A stretch of 64,000 bases of DNA, taken from Bradyrhizobium sp. sGM-13 (GTDB lineage: Bacteria > Pseudomonadota > Alphaproteobacteria > Rhizobiales > Xanthobacteraceae). This document shows, in pieces, positions 34,569 to 43,554 of this stretch; the first letter of the stretch is position 1; each line of letters starts with the position of its first letter. The DNA is taken from positions 248,001 through 312,000 of the forward strand of contig NZ_JAGWDK010000002.1 of assembly GCF_018398875.1 (NCBI RefSeq). The letters are read 5' to 3'. A program made the translations under genes and the position numbers. Below the pieces are notes generated by a model, which saw only the letters and a list, made by a program, of their open reading frames with translations, made no database searches and had not been told where the DNA came from.

Positions 34569-35069
34569 TTGCGTAAAATCTGGTTGATTGCGGCCGCTCT
34601 CACGTTGGTGGCGCCGGGAAATATTGCCTTCGCTGCGGACGATGCTGCCGCGGTCAAGACCGAGGACGGTAAGTATTTCGACAAGGAAGGAAACCCGACA
34701 TACAAAGTCGGGGCCGATGGCACGGTCGATTGGTACACCTACTCCGGATACCGTCGCTATCATTCCGAATGCCACGTCTGCCATGGCCCCGACGGGATGG
34801 GATCGACCTATGCGCCAGCGTTACAGGAATCGCTGAAGACGATGAGCTATGGCGACTTCGTCTCGGTCGTCGCGAGCGGCCGCAAGAGCGGCAACTCCGT
34901 CATGCCAGCCCTCGGCGACAACCCCAATGTCGCCTGCTATATGGACGACCTTTATGTGTATCTGCGTGCCCGCGCCCATGACGCCGTCGGGCGCGTTCGT
35001 CCCGCCAAGAAGGAAGACAAGCCCGAGGCGTACACCGAGACAGAAAAGTCCTGCATGGGAAGCAAGTGA
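34569..35069 (+). CDS. xoxG: Cytochrome c, electron acceptor of XoxF (XoxG)
   Basis: 166 residues from a TTG start at 34569 that follows GAGGATGAGCTC; an ATG-start frame upstream would begin between genes with no ribosome site. Signal peptide 1-22. One heme motif, Cys68-His-Val-Cys71-His72 (SECHVCHG), and a MGSTYAPAL/VMPALGDN region that could supply the axial methionine. Position straight after xoxF matches XoxG/cytochrome cL, the partner that takes electrons from the quinoprotein. Confidence 0.92.
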   Translation: MRKIWLIAAALTLVAPGNIAFAADDAAAVKTEDGKYFDKEGNPTYKVGADGTVDWYTYSGYRRYHSECHVCHGPDGMGSTYAPALQESLKTMSYGDFVSVVASGRKSGNSVMPALGDNPNVACYMDDLYVYLRARAHDAVGRVRPAKKEDKPEAYTETEKSCMGSK

Positions 35070-35120
35070 TCATGCCGAACGTGCGAGGTTCACGTCCTGG
35101 TACGTCCGTGCAGCGATTTG

Positions 35121-35167
35121 AAAAGCAAATGTGGAGCCTAAGATAAAAGCAATGTGGAGCTTAAGAT
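35121..35167. repeat. Tandem duplication of the flhA ribosome-site region
   Basis: Two near-identical units: AAAAGCAAATGTGGAGCCTAAGAT (24 nt, with one extra A) and AAAAGCAATGTGGAGCTTAAGAT. The second unit contains the GGAG ribosome site and ends in the first two bases of the flhA start codon. In the first unit the equivalent position reads ATA rather than ATG. Confidence 0.8.
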
Positions 35168-36272
35168 GAAGACCCGCGCCGCTGTCGCGTTCGAAGCCAA
35201 AAAGCCTCTTGAAATCGTTGAGGTTGATCTTGAGGGCCCAAAAGCTGGCGAGGTTCTCGTCGAGATCAAGGCGACGGGAATCTGTCACACCGACGCTTAC
35301 ACGCTTGATGGATTCGACAGCGAAGGAATCTTTCCTTCGATACTCGGTCATGAGGGCGCGGGCATCGTCCGCGAAGTCGGGCCGGGCGTAACGTCGGTCA
35401 AGCCCGGCGATCACGTGATTCCGCTCTACACGCCGGAATGTCGCCAGTGCAAAAGCTGCCTGAGCGGCAAGACCAATCTTTGTACTGCCATTCGCGCAAC
35501 GCAGGGGAAGGGCGTGATGCCTGACGGCACCTCGCGCTTCAGCTATCAGGGCAAGCCGATCTTCCACTACATGGGTTGCTCGACCTTTTCGAACTTTACC
35601 GTGCTGCCGGAAATCGCGGTGGCAAAGATCCGCGAGGACGCGCCCTTCGACAAGAGCTGCTACATCGGTTGCGGGGTGACGACGGGCGTTGGCGCCGTGG
35701 TCAATACTGCCAAGGTGACGCCGGGCGCCAACGTCGTCGTGTTCGGTCTCGGCGGCATCGGGCTCAACGTCATCCAGGGTGCGAAGATGGTGGGCGCCGA
35801 CAAGATCGTCGGCGTCGACGTCAACGATTCCAAGGAGGATTGGGGCCGTCGTTTCGGCATGACCCATTTCGTCAACCCGACCAAGGTCAGCGATATCGTC
35901 CAGCATCTGGTCGGGCTCACCGACGGCGGCGCCGATTACACTTTCGACTGCACCGGAAACACCACCGTGATGCGGCAAGCGCTCGAAGCGTGCCATCGCG
36001 GCTGGGGCGTCTCGGTCGTTATCGGGGTCGCGGAGGCCGGCAAGGAAATCGCCACCCGGCCGTTCCAACTCGTGACCGGCCGCGTCTGGAAGGGCACGGC
36101 GTTTGGCGGCGCGCGCGGCCGCACGGACGTGCCGAAAATCGTCGACTGGTACATGAACGGAAAAATCGAGATCGATCCGATGATCACGCATGTCCTCAAG
36201 CTTGAGGAGATCAACAAGGGATTCGACCTCATGCACGAAGGCAAGTCGATCCGTTCGGTTGTCGTGTTCTGA
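35166..36272 (+). CDS. flhA: Glutathione-dependent formaldehyde dehydrogenase (class III alcohol dehydrogenase)
   Basis: 368 residues, zinc-dependent medium-chain dehydrogenase. It oxidises S-hydroxymethylglutathione to S-formylglutathione with NAD. Catalytic zinc ligands sit in [13 protein letters not shown] and GHEGAG and a third cysteine in YIGCGVTTG. The structural zinc uses the [15 protein letters not shown] cluster. The NAD site is [10 protein letters not shown]. Start at 35166 is preferred over an ATG 12 bases before it because a GGAG site precedes it. It is followed by gfa and works with FghA. Confidence 0.97.
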   Translation: MKTRAAVAFEAKKPLEIVEVDLEGPKAGEVLVEIKATGICHTDAYTLDGFDSEGIFPSILGHEGAGIVREVGPGVTSVKPGDHVIPLYTPECRQCKSCLSGKTNLCTAIRATQGKGVMPDGTSRFSYQGKPIFHYMGCSTFSNFTVLPEIAVAKIREDAPFDKSCYIGCGVTTGVGAVVNTAKVTPGANVVVFGLGGIGLNVIQGAKMVGADKIVGVDVNDSKEDWGRRFGMTHFVNPTKVSDIVQHLVGLTDGGADYTFDCTGNTTVMRQALEACHRGWGVSVVIGVAEAGKEIATRPFQLVTGRVWKGTAFGGARGRTDVPKIVDWYMNGKIEIDPMITHVLKLEEINKGFDLMHEGKSIRSVVVF

Positions 36273-36306
36273 ATCGGGGAACTTCAAGCACAAGGAGGAT
36301 AGGCCT

Positions 36307-36876
36307 ATGACTGTTCATATCCACCCATCGATTGATAGCGGCGTAAAGCAGGGGACGGGCAACTTCGCCGGCGGCACCCTGGTCTGCAAATGCGCGGACA
36401 GGCCGGTCAAGGTCGCCATCAAGGGCGACGTGGCCCACAACCACGCCTGCGGCTGTACCAAATGCTGGAAGCCCGAAGGGGCGATCTTCTCTGTCGTCGC
36501 CGTCGTCCCGCGCGACAATGTGAACGTCATCGAGAACGGCGACAAGCTGCAGATCGTCGACCAGGCGGCGGCAATTCAGCGCTACGCCTGCAAGGACTGC
36601 GGTACGCATATGTACGGCCGTATCGAGAACACAGGGCATCCGTTCTACGGGCTCGACTTCATCCATCCCGAACTGTTCCAGGAAGGCGGATGGGCAGCTC
36701 CTGGGTTTGCCGCGTTCGTGTCGTCCGTGCTGGAGTCCGGTGTTCAGCCGAATGAGATGGATGGCATCAGGGCCCGGCTGAAGGAGCTCGGACTGGAGCC
36801 GTATGATTGCCTGTCGCCGCCCTTGATGGATGCGATCTCAAGCCACGTGGCCAAGTCCAGGGCCAGGGCGGCTTGA
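36307..36876 (+). CDS. gfa: S-(hydroxymethyl)glutathione synthase Gfa
   Basis: 189 residues. Gfa speeds the addition of glutathione to formaldehyde, feeding FlhA. The zinc cysteines occur as LVCKCAD, CGCTKCW and [11 protein letters not shown], all present. The start follows AAGGAGG. It lies 34 bp after flhA and is followed by a strong hairpin at 36943-36980, so flhA and gfa probably share one transcript. Confidence 0.95.
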   Translation: MTVHIHPSIDSGVKQGTGNFAGGTLVCKCADRPVKVAIKGDVAHNHACGCTKCWKPEGAIFSVVAVVPRDNVNVIENGDKLQIVDQAAAIQRYACKDCGTHMYGRIENTGHPFYGLDFIHPELFQEGGWAAPGFAAFVSSVLESGVQPNEMDGIRARLKELGLEPYDCLSPPLMDAISSHVAKSRARAA

Positions 36877-36942
36877 ACCAGACAGCTTGAACAAGGCGGG
36901 CGGCTTGGAGCGGGCACCGGCCTGAGCTCGTGCGACACCAAA

Positions 36943-36980
36943 GTTGCGCTGATGGCGGTCGCCGTCGCCGTCAGCGCAAC
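36943..36980 (+). terminator. Hairpin after gfa, probable terminator
   Basis: GTTGCGCTGA (36943-36952) and TCAGCGCAAC (36971-36980) are perfect arms, with further GC pairing inside the 18-base gap. About 65 bases after the gfa stop. There is no strong T-run, so this is a likely but not classical terminator. The rest of the gap to 37338 holds no gene that I can support. Confidence 0.6.
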
Positions 36981-37338
36981 CGCGCCCTAAAAGTACGGCG
37001 ACGCGGTTCCATGCCTTTGTCTTTCCGTTGGGCCGACGGGTGAGCGGGCCTGCCGGCCTCCAGCCTTCAGCGATCGGGCTGGCGGGTGCGTCCCGCGCCT
37101 AATTCCCGGAAATCGAAGCCCTTAGTCTTTGCGCAGTCGCCGCGCCGCCATGGTTGTTGCAGGCCGTGCAATCGGCTGCACTTGACCGATCGTCTGAATT
37201 TGCATGCTGCGGTGCGGTGGCTTGTCATGGCGGCGGCGATGCTGGGAGACGGACTTTCCCCGGGAGGTGTTGACCCATTGAGCGGTTCCCTTCTATGGAC
37301 GGTGCTGACCGCCATAGATGCTCGCGAGGATTCCCACG

Positions 37339-38535
37339 ATGCCGATCGTCACAGACGCCGCCTTCATTTTGCCCGACGATTTCGCCGGTGCTGCGCTGAT
37401 GGGGCGCGTCTGGCGTCCCGATCTTGCCGGCCCGTCGGTGGTCGCGATCCGCCAGGACGGCGTGTTCGACATCACCGAGGACTTCCCCACCGCCAGCCAG
37501 CTTGCCGCCGCTGCCGATCCGGCCGGAGCGCTGCGCGCCGCGCGTGGCGAGCGCCTTGGCGCACTGCAGGATCTCCTAGACAACACGCCGCCCGACACCC
37601 GCGATCCGACCAGGCCATGGCTGCTCGCGCCGATCGATTTGCAGGTGATCAAGGCTGCCGGCGTCACGTTCGCCGTGTCAATGCTGGAGCGGGTGATCGA
37701 GGAGCGGGCGCGCGGCAATCCGGATTCGGCCGAGGCGATCCGGGCCGAGGTGACGCGGATCGTCGGCACCGACCTGTCGCAACTGAAGCCGGGCTCGGCC
37801 GAAGCGCAGCATGTGAAGGACGTGCTGGTTTCCCAGAACGCCTGGAGCCAGTATCTCGAGGTCGGCATCGGGCCGGACGCCGAGGTGTTTACCAAGGCGC
37901 CCGTGCTGTCGGCGGTCGGTACATGCGTGGATGCGGGCCTGCATCCGAAATCGACCTGGAATAATCCGGAGCCGGAGGTCGTGCTGGTGGTGGCGAGCGA
38001 TGGGCGCATCGTTGGCGCCACGCTTGGCAACGATGTCAATTTGCGCGACTTCGAGGGGCGTTCGGCGCTGCTCCTGTCCAAGGCAAAGGACAACAACGCC
38101 TCCTGTGCGATCGGGCCTTTCGTGCGGTTCTTCGACGCGAGCTTCACGCTCGATGACGTGCGGAGTATGGAGATATCGCTGGAGGTGAAGGGGCCGGAAG
38201 GCTTCGTCCTGCACGGCGCATCCTCATTGACCCAGATCAGCCGCGACCCGGCCGACATCGTCGGGCAGACGATTAACGAGAACCATCAATATCCCGACGG
38301 CTTTGTGCTGTTCCTCGGCACGATGTTCGCGCCGATCCAGGATCGTGTCGCGAAGGGGCAGGGGTTCACGCATGTCGAAGGCGATTTGGTGACGGTCGCC
38401 ACGCCGAAACTCGGCCGGCTCACCAACCGGATGCGTCACAGCGGCGATTGCGAGCCCTGGCAGTTCGGCTTGGCCGATCTCTTCGCCGCATTGATGCGCC
38501 GTAAGGGCGTCGGCCGAAGCAGCAATAGCGGATAG
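37339..38535 (+). CDS. Fumarylacetoacetate hydrolase-family protein
   Basis: 398 residues from ATG 37339; an ATG 21 bases upstream is in frame. The first ~100 residues form a family-specific N-terminal part, and the FAH catalytic fold follows. Metal-binding glutamates would be in WNNPEPEVVLVV, with the usual TLGNDVNLRDFEG segment just after. The C-terminus LTNRMRHSGDCEPWQ is typical for the 2-keto-sugar-acid branch (AraD1-like dehydratases). It may therefore act on a 2-keto-3-deoxy sugar acid rather than on fumarylacetoacetate. It stands alone. Confidence 0.85.
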   Translation: MPIVTDAAFILPDDFAGAALMGRVWRPDLAGPSVVAIRQDGVFDITEDFPTASQLAAAADPAGALRAARGERLGALQDLLDNTPPDTRDPTRPWLLAPIDLQVIKAAGVTFAVSMLERVIEERARGNPDSAEAIRAEVTRIVGTDLSQLKPGSAEAQHVKDVLVSQNAWSQYLEVGIGPDAEVFTKAPVLSAVGTCVDAGLHPKSTWNNPEPEVVLVVASDGRIVGATLGNDVNLRDFEGRSALLLSKAKDNNASCAIGPFVRFFDASFTLDDVRSMEISLEVKGPEGFVLHGASSLTQISRDPADIVGQTINENHQYPDGFVLFLGTMFAPIQDRVAKGQGFTHVEGDLVTVATPKLGRLTNRMRHSGDCEPWQFGLADLFAALMRRKGVGRSSNSG

Positions 38536-38550
38536 AAACGCATTGGGAAT

Positions 38551-38901
38551 CTATGCGCAAGTCGGCAGGAAGATAGTCGGCAGGATCGTCCATGCGATCC
38601 CAAGAAGCGAAAGCACGATCAGGAGGTGCGATACGCCATGCAGGAACCGAGAGCTGCCGAGGCTCTGGGTGTGCCGGGCATTACCGCGATGGAGCGTCCA
38701 TGCCGTGAGGAGGAGGGCGGCTAAAGCTGCGGCAGTGGCGAGACTATTCGTCCAGGCCATCATGGTAGCCGCTGCGCCCGCTGGTCCAATGCAGATCAGC
38801 GCTTCGGCGGCGTAGACGGTGGTCAGATGCAGAAACCAGATAAGGGGCGGAGCAAGCACCTGCAGAAGATTGCCAAGGGATGGCTTGATAGCGTCGCTCA
38901 T
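38551..38901 (-). CDS. Small membrane protein at the end of the caa3 oxidase operon
   Basis: 116 residues with three to four hydrophobic helices (about 11-34, 40-65 and 85-112). It overlaps the oxidase subunit I gene by 4 bases (ATGA at 38898-38901), so it is part of the same operon. It could be a small oxidase subunit or assembly factor, comparable in place to subunit IV genes; sequence similarity is not enough to say. Convergent with the FAH-family gene, 15 bp away. Confidence 0.7.
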   Translation of the reverse strand: MSDAIKPSLGNLLQVLAPPLIWFLHLTTVYAAEALICIGPAGAAATMMAWTNSLATAAALAALLLTAWTLHRGNARHTQSLGSSRFLHGVSHLLIVLSLLGIAWTILPTIFLPTCA

Positions 38902-41420
38902 CCTGCAAGCCTCGGAAATCCGTGCACGAGGAGAAGCCCCAGCAGGCCTTGGCCGACCGTGTAGTGATATAGCAGGCCCAGATTGTCGAAGACCACGCGT
39001 CGTTTCCGATCAAGCCGGCCAGCAAAGCTTCGCGCCATCGCAAATCCCGTCATGGCCAGAACCGCAAGGGCTAGCTGCCCCTGCAGGAAGGCGGCCATAT
39101 AGACCATCGCACCATGCGCATCGGATTCCGGGCGTAGGCCGGCCCGCCATTGCGCGAACACGTCGATCACCAGTGCGCAGGTCAACGCGGCCGCGGCGAG
39201 ACCGGCAAGTCCTACGAAAGCGCCACTGCCGCGAGACCTTCCGGGCAAAACACGTCGGGCGATTTCGAGTGTTGTACTGCCAACAACAAGCAGCAAAGCC
39301 GATACGGCAGGGTATGCGATCGGCGCAAGCGCTGAAAGCCTCGGCCAAACCTGCGGTGAGACAGTCCACAAATAGAGGTAGGAAAACACATAGGAGAGGT
39401 AAAGCGAACCGGCGACCAATAACAGGACGACCATGGCCCACCAGGCATGCGACAATGGACCGTTTGCATAGGTTGGGAGCTTGAGGTTCGCTCCGATATC
39501 GACTGACGGCAGCGGCTTCAAGTCGCTACCCCACATCCACACGACGGTCATCGCAATTCCGAGCAGCCCGCAGATCAGCGCAAGCACCACCGCCTTGACG
39601 GTGAGCAGCATGAAGAAGGCAGCCGTGAATACCGCCGCGAAGAACGGCGTCCAGCCCGGGCCGGGAAGGCGGAGCAGGTACTGCGGTGTCGCATCGAAGG
39701 GCGAGGTGACGATGGTTTCGCGCAGACCGGTGATCGAGCCGGGCAAGAAATGCCGTCCGTCTTCGATCTCCTTGGTTAGCTGCGGATGATGCCACAGCGG
39801 GTATGCACTGGTTACGGCCGGAATGCTGCGCAGCCCATAGACATTATTGGGCAGCCATTCGAGGGTTGCTGCTCCCCAAATATTGCCGGCTGTTTTCGAC
39901 ATGGCGGGACGCAAGCTTCGAATCATGTCGACCAGAAACATGGCAATGCCGGCGGCAAGCAGAAAGGCGCCGATCGTGGAGATCATGTTCAGCACGTCCC
40001 ATTGCATAACTGCCGGATAGGTATAGACGCGCCGCGGCATCCCCATCAGGCCGGTGAGGTGCATCGGAAAGAACGCGACGTTGAAGCCCGCGAACATCAG
40101 CCAGAAGATCCACTTTCCAAGTCGCTCGGACAGTGCCAGACGGCTGAATGCCGGCACCCAGTAGTAAAATGCGGCGAACAGCGGAAACACCATTCCGCCG
40201 ACCAGCACGTAATGGAAATGCGCGACCACGAAATAGGTGTCGTGCGCCTGCCAGTCGAACGGGACCATCGCGACCATTACGCCAGTGAGGCCGCCGAGGC
40301 TGAAAATAACGAGGAAGCCCAGCACGAAGAGGGACGGCGTTGTCCACCGTAAGCGGCCTGACGCGATTGTCGCGATCCACGCAAAAACCTGAATTCCACT
40401 GGGTAGCGCCACCGCCATACTGGCGGCCGAAAAGAAACTAAGCGACAGCGCCGGAATTCCGGTGGTGAACATGTGGTGGACCCACAGGCCGAAGCTGAAA
40501 AAGCCGGTTGCGATCAGCGCCACGACGATAAGCCGGTAGCCCACAAGCGGTGTACCGCACATAGTCGGCACGATCATCGACACCATGCCGGCAGCCGGCA
40601 GAAAGATGATGTATACTTCCGGATGTCCGAAGAACCAGAAAAGATGCTGCCAGAGCAACGCATCGCCGCCCCTCGCGGCGATGAAGAAAGGCCAGTTGAA
40701 CGCGCGTTCCAGTTCGAGCAGCAGCGTGGCCAGGATCACGGCCGGGAAGGCGAAGACGATCATGCCGGCGAAGATCAGCATCGTCCAAGCAAACATCGGC
40801 ATCTGGTCGAGGGTCATGCCGGGTGCCCGGGTACGCAGCACGCCGACGATGATTTCTATCGCACCGGCGATCGCTGAGATCTCGATAAATCCAATACCCA
40901 GGAGCCAGAAGTCCGCCCCCGGTCCGGGCGAGAACTGCGAACTGGTCAGCGGCGGATACATGAACCAGCCGCCCGATGGCGCGAGGTCGAAGAACAACGT
41001 GCTGAAGAAGATCAGCCCGCCGACCAGATAGGCCCAGAACGCATAAGCGCCGAGTCGCGGAAAGGGCAGGTCGCGGGCACCGAGCATCTGCGGAAGCAAA
41101 AGTATACCCATTGCCTCGACGACGGGAACGGCGAACAGAAACATCATCACGGTGCCATGCATCGTGAAGATCTGATTGTAGACTTCCTGGCTGAGAAAGG
41201 TATTGCTGGGCACCGCGAGCTGAAGGCGCATCAGCAATGCGAGAATGCCCGCCAGCAGGAAGAACAGAACCGCAGTAGCGGTATAAAAGAAGCCGATCAC
41301 TGTGTTGTTGACGTCAGTGACAATACGCCAGCCTCTAGGCGAAGCCCATATTGCTTCGAGCTGAGCCAGTTCCTCGCTTGGCCGGGGTAATGTGTTTGGG
41401 TGGGAGGCGGCGTCAACCAT
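38898..41420 (-). CDS. caa3-type cytochrome c oxidase, subunit I fused to subunit III
   Basis: 840 residues. Residues about 30-560 are the heme-copper subunit I: heme a ligands His88 and His403, CuB histidines in HPEVY (His266, cross-link Tyr270) and His315-His316, and heme a3 ligand His401. Residues about 600-840 are the subunit III helices, so this is a CoxA-CoxC fusion. Proton-channel residues are unusual: Asp117 and Glu268 are kept, but the N121 and N139 equivalents are Ile106 and Gly124 and the K-channel lysine is Gln344. It reduces oxygen using electrons from cytochrome c. Confidence 0.92.
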   Translation of the reverse strand: MVDAASHPNTLPRPSEELAQLEAIWASPRGWRIVTDVNNTVIGFFYTATAVLFFLLAGILALLMRLQLAVPSNTFLSQEVYNQIFTMHGTVMMFLFAVPVVEAMGILLLPQMLGARDLPFPRLGAYAFWAYLVGGLIFFSTLFFDLAPSGGWFMYPPLTSSQFSPGPGADFWLLGIGFIEISAIAGAIEIIVGVLRTRAPGMTLDQMPMFAWTMLIFAGMIVFAFPAVILATLLLELERAFNWPFFIAARGGDALLWQHLFWFFGHPEVYIIFLPAAGMVSMIVPTMCGTPLVGYRLIVVALIATGFFSFGLWVHHMFTTGIPALSLSFFSAASMAVALPSGIQVFAWIATIASGRLRWTTPSLFVLGFLVIFSLGGLTGVMVAMVPFDWQAHDTYFVVAHFHYVLVGGMVFPLFAAFYYWVPAFSRLALSERLGKWIFWLMFAGFNVAFFPMHLTGLMGMPRRVYTYPAVMQWDVLNMISTIGAFLLAAGIAMFLVDMIRSLRPAMSKTAGNIWGAATLEWLPNNVYGLRSIPAVTSAYPLWHHPQLTKEIEDGRHFLPGSITGLRETIVTSPFDATPQYLLRLPGPGWTPFFAAVFTAAFFMLLTVKAVVLALICGLLGIAMTVVWMWGSDLKPLPSVDIGANLKLPTYANGPLSHAWWAMVVLLLVAGSLYLSYVFSYLYLWTVSPQVWPRLSALAPIAYPAVSALLLVVGSTTLEIARRVLPGRSRGSGAFVGLAGLAAAALTCALVIDVFAQWRAGLRPESDAHGAMVYMAAFLQGQLALAVLAMTGFAMARSFAGRLDRKRRVVFDNLGLLYHYTVGQGLLGLLLVHGFPRLAG

Positions 41421-42425
41421 CTAGTCTGCTGCCTTGAGGCTCAGAAGGTAGAAGGCAAGCGCCTCCAGTTGCTGTGGCTGCAGGACGCGAAACTCAGGCA
41501 TCACATTTCCGGGTTTGACGTGCTGGCCATCGACAATGAAGCGCATCAGATTTTCGCGGGTCAGCGGCAGGGTATCGATGCCGACTGAGCGTCTCGCGCC
41601 GATGTGCGTCAGATCCGGACCGACCGAACCTGCGGCAGCGGTGCCGCGCACCGTGTGACATGCGCCGCAGCCGGCCGCGAGGAAGATCGATCTTCCGTGC
41701 AACCCGATGTCAGTCTCAGGCGTCGCGGGCGCCGTCGCCGCGCGCTCGAGCCAGGCCGCATAATCGGATGAAGACATAGCGATCACGTCCATGGCCATGA
41801 GAGCATGGGCCCCGCCGCAATATTCGGCACATTGTCCGCGATAGATTCCTGGGCGATCGACAGTGAGCTGCAATTGGGTCGTGCGCCCCGGGATCATGTC
41901 GACCTTTCCACCGAGGCTCGGCACCCAGAAACTGTGAATGACGTCAGCGGCCTTGAGTTTCAATGTGACCGGAGATCCAACCGGAATACGAATTTCATTG
42001 GCGCTGGCAATCTGTGGACCAGCAGGAGCGTGGTACAGGACGCGCCACCACCATTGCTCTCCGACCACCTCGATGCTGACGGGGCTGCCACCGCGGGGCA
42101 GGTTGAGGTGCGAACGCATCACCCAAACGCCGTAGACTAGAAGCACCGTCAGCGTCACGGCAGGAAATGCGATGCCGAGCCAGATCACGGTGCTCTCTCG
42201 CGCCAGCGCTTGGCGTATTCGCAATGGCCCGCGGATGGCGAGCAACAACGTCACGATCACCAGGACGAGCACGAATGTCCCGAACCCGAACAGAAACCAG
42301 GCTACTTCAGCAATCTGCACTGCCTGGAGACTGCTCGGATTCATCACCGATTGAACATCGCTGGTACAGCCGCCGAGAAGCATCGAGGCGCCGAACAGGT
42401 ACCAGCATGGTCGGGCCCGTATCAT
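41421..42425 (-). CDS. Cytochrome c oxidase subunit II with C-terminal cytochrome c domain (caa3 type)
   Basis: 334 residues from ATG 42425, overlapping the triheme cytochrome stop by 4 bases. Lipoprotein signal with the acylated Cys20 in LLGGC. Two membrane helices follow (about 38-65 and 82-104). The CuA site is complete: His164, Cys199, Glu201, Cys203, His207 and Met210. A covalent heme domain has Cys253-Gly-Ala-Cys256-His257. The long open frame further upstream lies antisense-like inside the neighbouring cytochrome gene and is not used. Confidence 0.95.
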   Translation of the reverse strand: MIRARPCWYLFGASMLLGGCTSDVQSVMNPSSLQAVQIAEVAWFLFGFGTFVLVLVIVTLLLAIRGPLRIRQALARESTVIWLGIAFPAVTLTVLLVYGVWVMRSHLNLPRGGSPVSIEVVGEQWWWRVLYHAPAGPQIASANEIRIPVGSPVTLKLKAADVIHSFWVPSLGGKVDMIPGRTTQLQLTVDRPGIYRGQCAEYCGGAHALMAMDVIAMSSSDYAAWLERAATAPATPETDIGLHGRSIFLAAGCGACHTVRGTAAAGSVGPDLTHIGARRSVGIDTLPLTRENLMRFIVDGQHVKPGNVMPEFRVLQPQQLEALAFYLLSLKAAD

Positions 42426-43552
42426 TGCTTCTCTTCTTTCGAAGTCGACGCGGTTGTTGATGCAAAATAGGCGGCAACATCGTCGATCTGTTGCTCGTTT
42501 AGAGACTGGGCGATAGGCGCCATGATCGGATCGGTTGCTGAGGAGGATGTGATTCCCTTCCGCCAATTCCGCAGCCTGTTGATGATGTAGGCAGCATGCT
42601 GTTCCGAAAGACGCGGATAGGCGTTGAGCGCTGCGGTGTTGTGACAATCCACACACGCAGGAATTTTTGCGTTCGGATCCCCCTGCGTCGCGAGTTCGCG
42701 CCCACGCTCGACGGCCGCAGCGTTTTCTAATCGGTTCGGCGCGCCCGGCCGCGCAAGTCCCGCGTAATAGCGTGCTACTCGCTCGCGTTCGCCGGGGGAG
42801 AGTCCGCTCGCCACCGGTTGCATGATGCCGCTCGCACGGCGGCCCGCGGCGAAGTCTTCCAGCGCCGCAATCAGAAACTCGGCGGGCTGGCCGTGCAGCA
42901 CCGGTACCAGGTGGCTCTTGGGTCCGCGGCCGTCCGCGCCATGACAACGCGCGCAGGCGCTCATCGCCCCCGACGTATCCTCAGTGGTGGCGATCTCTCT
43001 CCCAATCTGCGGTCGAATTGATAAGCCGCCAAGCGCCAATTCGCGATAGCCCGCCGCATCAAGCGTGGGCAGTCGCCTGAGAAATGCGACTATCGCCCAC
43101 ACTTCGTCGTCGCGCTGCGCCGCGACCCAGGCCGGCATGCCGGTGTACTTGATGCCATGTTTGACAATCCAGAACAGCTCCCGATCGCGCCAATCCCGCA
43201 CCGCCTTCGAAAGGTCGGGTGGGGAGGGCAACATGCTTTGCGCGATCGGGTCGGTCGGAACGCCTGGTGCGCCGTGGCAATAGGCGCATCCATCGTGGAA
43301 ATGAGCGGCGCCGAGTGCCGAGAGATCGTCGCTGTAGGTTTGCGGGGCCTCGATGCCAAGCGCATGAGTCTTTACGGAATTACGCATTCCGAATGTAAGA
43401 ATGGCGTTGGTCAGCGCGAAGTGGCCACGACTTGCCGCAACGCTGTAAAGACCGGACCATGCGAAGAGAAAGCCGCCGAGCACGATCGCGATCATGCCAT
43501 AGAGAATGAAGCGGATGGTTCGTATCAGGCGTGGGCGTGAAACAAGGGGCAT
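42422..43552 (-). CDS. Membrane-anchored triheme cytochrome c
   Basis: 376 residues. One N-terminal membrane anchor (about 12-35) is followed by three cytochrome c domains with heme motifs at Cys89-Cys92-His93, Cys200-Cys203-His204 and Cys300-Cys303-His304. It likely hands electrons to the CuA/cytochrome c subunit encoded next. A triheme electron entry protein in place of a soluble cytochrome could tie the oxidase to periplasmic dehydrogenases such as those here. It begins 2 bases after the CtaG-like stop. Confidence 0.9.
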   Translation of the reverse strand: MPLVSRPRLIRTIRFILYGMIAIVLGGFLFAWSGLYSVAASRGHFALTNAILTFGMRNSVKTHALGIEAPQTYSDDLSALGAAHFHDGCAYCHGAPGVPTDPIAQSMLPSPPDLSKAVRDWRDRELFWIVKHGIKYTGMPAWVAAQRDDEVWAIVAFLRRLPTLDAAGYRELALGGLSIRPQIGREIATTEDTSGAMSACARCHGADGRGPKSHLVPVLHGQPAEFLIAALEDFAAGRRASGIMQPVASGLSPGERERVARYYAGLARPGAPNRLENAAAVERGRELATQGDPNAKIPACVDCHNTAALNAYPRLSEQHAAYIINRLRNWRKGITSSSATDPIMAPIAQSLNEQQIDDVAAYFASTTASTSKEEKQ

Positions 43553-43554
43553 CG

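Noticed and set aside
35070..36293. 407-codon open frame antisense to flhA
   Set aside because: flhA has complete zinc and NAD motifs; the antisense frame is a GC-codon artefact.
37086..37338. Upstream part of a 292-codon frame before the FAH-family gene
   Set aside because: The frame continues out of phase through the FAH gene; the 5' part has no ribosome site or motif.
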